This document shows, piece after piece, positions 62,530-64,000 of a stretch of DNA of 64,000 bases. The notes under the pieces are model-generated. The model made no database searches. It saw only the letters and a list, made by a program, of their open reading frames with translations, and had not been told where the DNA came from. Both the position numbers and the translations under genes were made by a program. This stretch comes from Piscibacillus salipiscarius JCM 13188 (GTDB taxonomy: Bacteria > Bacillota > Bacilli > Bacillales > Alkalibacillaceae), in NCBI RefSeq assembly GCF_001311865.1, contig NZ_BBCD01000005.1, positions 62,001-126,000 of the forward strand, written 5' to 3'. Every line of letters begins with the position of its first letter. Within the stretch, counting starts at the first letter, position 1.

Positions 62530-64000
62530 ATGATTGTCATGCAATTAAATAATATAAGTAAATATTTTGGTGCTGACCTTATTCTATCGAAAATTAAATT
62601 AGAAGTACATCATGATGACCGAATTGCGATTGTCGGGCGTAATGGGGCAGGCAAATCAACCTTACTTAAAATCATGTCGGAACAAACTCCTTATGATGAA
62701 GGGGAGATTTTCAAGCCGAAAGATGTAACAGTTGGTTACCTTGATCAACATACAGGGCTTGATTCAGACCGTTCTATTTGGGATGAGATGTTAGAAGTAT
62801 ATACTCCATTAATACAGCTTGAACAAGAGCTTCGTCGAATGGAAGCAAATATGGCAGACCCTGAGTTTCTACAAAACGAAAAGAAATACGAACAGCTTTT
62901 ATCACAATATGATGCTAAACAAAATGACTTCGAACAACGAGGTGGTTTTCATTACGAAGCTGACATCGAATCCGTACTGCAAGGGTTAAACTTTGGTGGT
63001 TTTGATTTTAGTACGCCAATCCAAGAACTAAGCGGTGGACAAAAAACTCGGCTCGCCTTAGGTAAACTACTTTTATCTAAACCTGATGTGCTCATTTTAG
63101 ATGAGCCTACCAACCATTTGGATATTGATACATTACGCTGGCTCGAGGGGTATCTGAAAAGTTACCCAGGGGCTGTCGTCATCGTCTCACACGACCGCTA
63201 CTTTTTAGATGAGACAGTTAACACCGTTTATGACGTCGCTTTTCAGTCCGTTAAAAAGTATCACGGGAACTATTCCTATTTCTTGCAAAAGCGGGCTGAA
63301 GACTATGAGCTTGAAGTTAAGCGATTCGAGAAACAACAAGAGGAAATTAAAAAATTAGAAGTCTATATTCAGAAAAACATCGCACGTGATTCAACAAGTA
63401 AACAGGCCAAATCAAGACGTAAAAAGCTAGAGAAAATGGACAAGATGGATAAACCAACATTGGATGACCATTCAGCCAAATTCTCTTTTGATATAAAACG
63501 AAAAAGCGGTAATGATGTGCTGAAAGTCGAAAATCTATCGGCCAAATACGCTGCGCTCGATGATCCAGTATTTAGTGATGTGTCCTTTCGAGTTAATCGG
63601 GGTGACCGAATCGCAGTTGTCGGCCCGAACGGCATTGGTAAATCAACGTTATTAAAAGCTATTTTGGACCGTATTGACCATGTTGAAGGAAACATTCAAC
63701 ATGGAACCAATGTGGAGTTTGGCTATTATGATCAGGAACAATCCACATTAAATCCACATAAAACGGCTCTACAAGAATTATGGGATGAATATCCTTTAAT
63801 GCCAGAAAAAGATATTCGAACAGTCTTGGGCAATTTCTTATTTACTGGAGACGATGTACTAAAAACAATCGGTATGTTAAGTGGTGGCGAGAAAGCGCGA
63901 GTGTTACTTGCAAAACTAATGATGCAAAAGGCAAATGTTCTCATTATGGACGAGCCAACTAACCATCTGGATTTAGATAGTAAAGAAGTGTTAGAAGCAG
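62530..64000 (+). CDS. ydiF: ABC-F family ATP-binding protein (YdiF-like), C-terminus outside the window
   Basis: The gene runs off the right edge after about 490 residues. It contains two ATPase domains: Walker A GRNGAGKSTLLK and signature LSGGQKTRLALGK with DEPTNHLD in the first, and GPNGIGKSTLLK, LSGGEKARVLLAK and MDEPTNHLD in the second. The linker between them is rich in Lys and Glu (about residues 250-310), as in ABC-F translation factors, which act at the ribosomal E site. The start at 62530 follows GAGGTG. It is divergent from rex. Confidence 0.92.
   Translation, partial: MIVMQLNNISKYFGADLILSKIKLEVHHDDRIAIVGRNGAGKSTLLKIMSEQTPYDEGEIFKPKDVTVGYLDQHTGLDSDRSIWDEMLEVYTPLIQLEQELRRMEANMADPEFLQNEKKYEQLLSQYDAKQNDFEQRGGFHYEADIESVLQGLNFGGFDFSTPIQELSGGQKTRLALGKLLLSKPDVLILDEPTNHLDIDTLRWLEGYLKSYPGAVVIVSHDRYFLDETVNTVYDVAFQSVKKYHGNYSYFLQKRAEDYELEVKRFEKQQEEIKKLEVYIQKNIARDSTSKQAKSRRKKLEKMDKMDKPTLDDHSAKFSFDIKRKSGNDVLKVENLSAKYAALDDPVFSDVSFRVNRGDRIAVVGPNGIGKSTLLKAILDRIDHVEGNIQHGTNVEFGYYDQEQSTLNPHKTALQELWDEYPLMPEKDIRTVLGNFLFTGDDVLKTIGMLSGGEKARVLLAKLMMQKANVLIMDEPTNHLDLDSKEVLEA

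Overview
Organism. The window is chromosomal DNA of a low-GC Firmicute of the Bacillaceae type. The evidence is gene content and order that follow B. subtilis closely: ydiF / rex / ydiL-ydiK / groES-groEL on the right, moxR-DUF58-transglutaminase / pbuG / yebE-yebG in the middle, then yerA-yerB-yerC, pcrB-pcrA-ligA-camS and gatC-gatA-gatB-dgkB-rlmCD. Regulatory signals fit too: CIRCE at groES, a purine riboswitch at pbuG, a T-box at glyS, and AGGAGG-type ribosome binding sites. A halotolerant genus is plausible but cannot be proven from this sequence. I see no rRNA, tRNA, insertion sequence, phage or CRISPR array.

Sequence quality. More than 40 apparent single-base frameshifts break genes that should be essential or well conserved (gatB, ligA, pcrA, glyS, groEL, dus). 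Where the repair is readable, it is nearly always one base added to or removed from a homopolymer run. I treat these as probable consensus errors and annotate each as one interrupted gene. Several genes are visible only after such a repair: a DUF3784 protein, a VOC protein, and remnants of GPP34 and DUF1801 proteins.

Layout. 0-10.4 kb is accessory: flavin oxidoreductase, MFS transporter, DUF4188, a Cys/His/Lys-rich peptide, DUF1284, cupin, a Na+/proline symporter with a 29-residue leader-encoded membrane peptide, three Nudix hydrolases, a polysaccharide deacetylase, gene remnants and an AraC regulator. 10.4-24 kb is RNA modification and translation: Dus, two RumA-type methyltransferases, DagK, GatCAB, TldD/TldE. 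24-27.3 kb has PepF, a Dph6-like enzyme and a type I toxin-antitoxin-like locus. 27.3-35.1 kb is pruA, camS, ligA, pcrA, pcrB. 35.1-42.2 kb is a plus-strand block (T-box/glyS, two crcB, a P-type ATPase, a nucleotidyltransferase, a DUF2975/XRE unit) lying between pcrB and yerC. 42.2-54.7 kb is the yer/yeb/moxR block. 54.7-64 kb holds small membrane proteins, GroESL, CPBP protease, DHA2 transporter, Rex and an ABC-F ATPase that runs off the window.

Most unusual content. Four intergenic arrays are built from short cores repeated every 20-21 bp, two turns of the DNA helix, with unique sequence between cores. Two arrays 40 kb apart share the core TTGTCTAGTAA and also share their terminal units while differing inside. 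All four lie between the terminator of one gene and the start region of the next co-directional gene. A second theme is RNA: a type I toxin-like locus near 27 kb with fold-back pairing and a convergent antisense RNA, plus a free-standing small RNA near 15.9 kb whose terminator arm is complementary over 13 nt to the toxin leader. A third is a 130-bp palindromic repeat family in three copies, one inserted between the T-box terminator and glyS.
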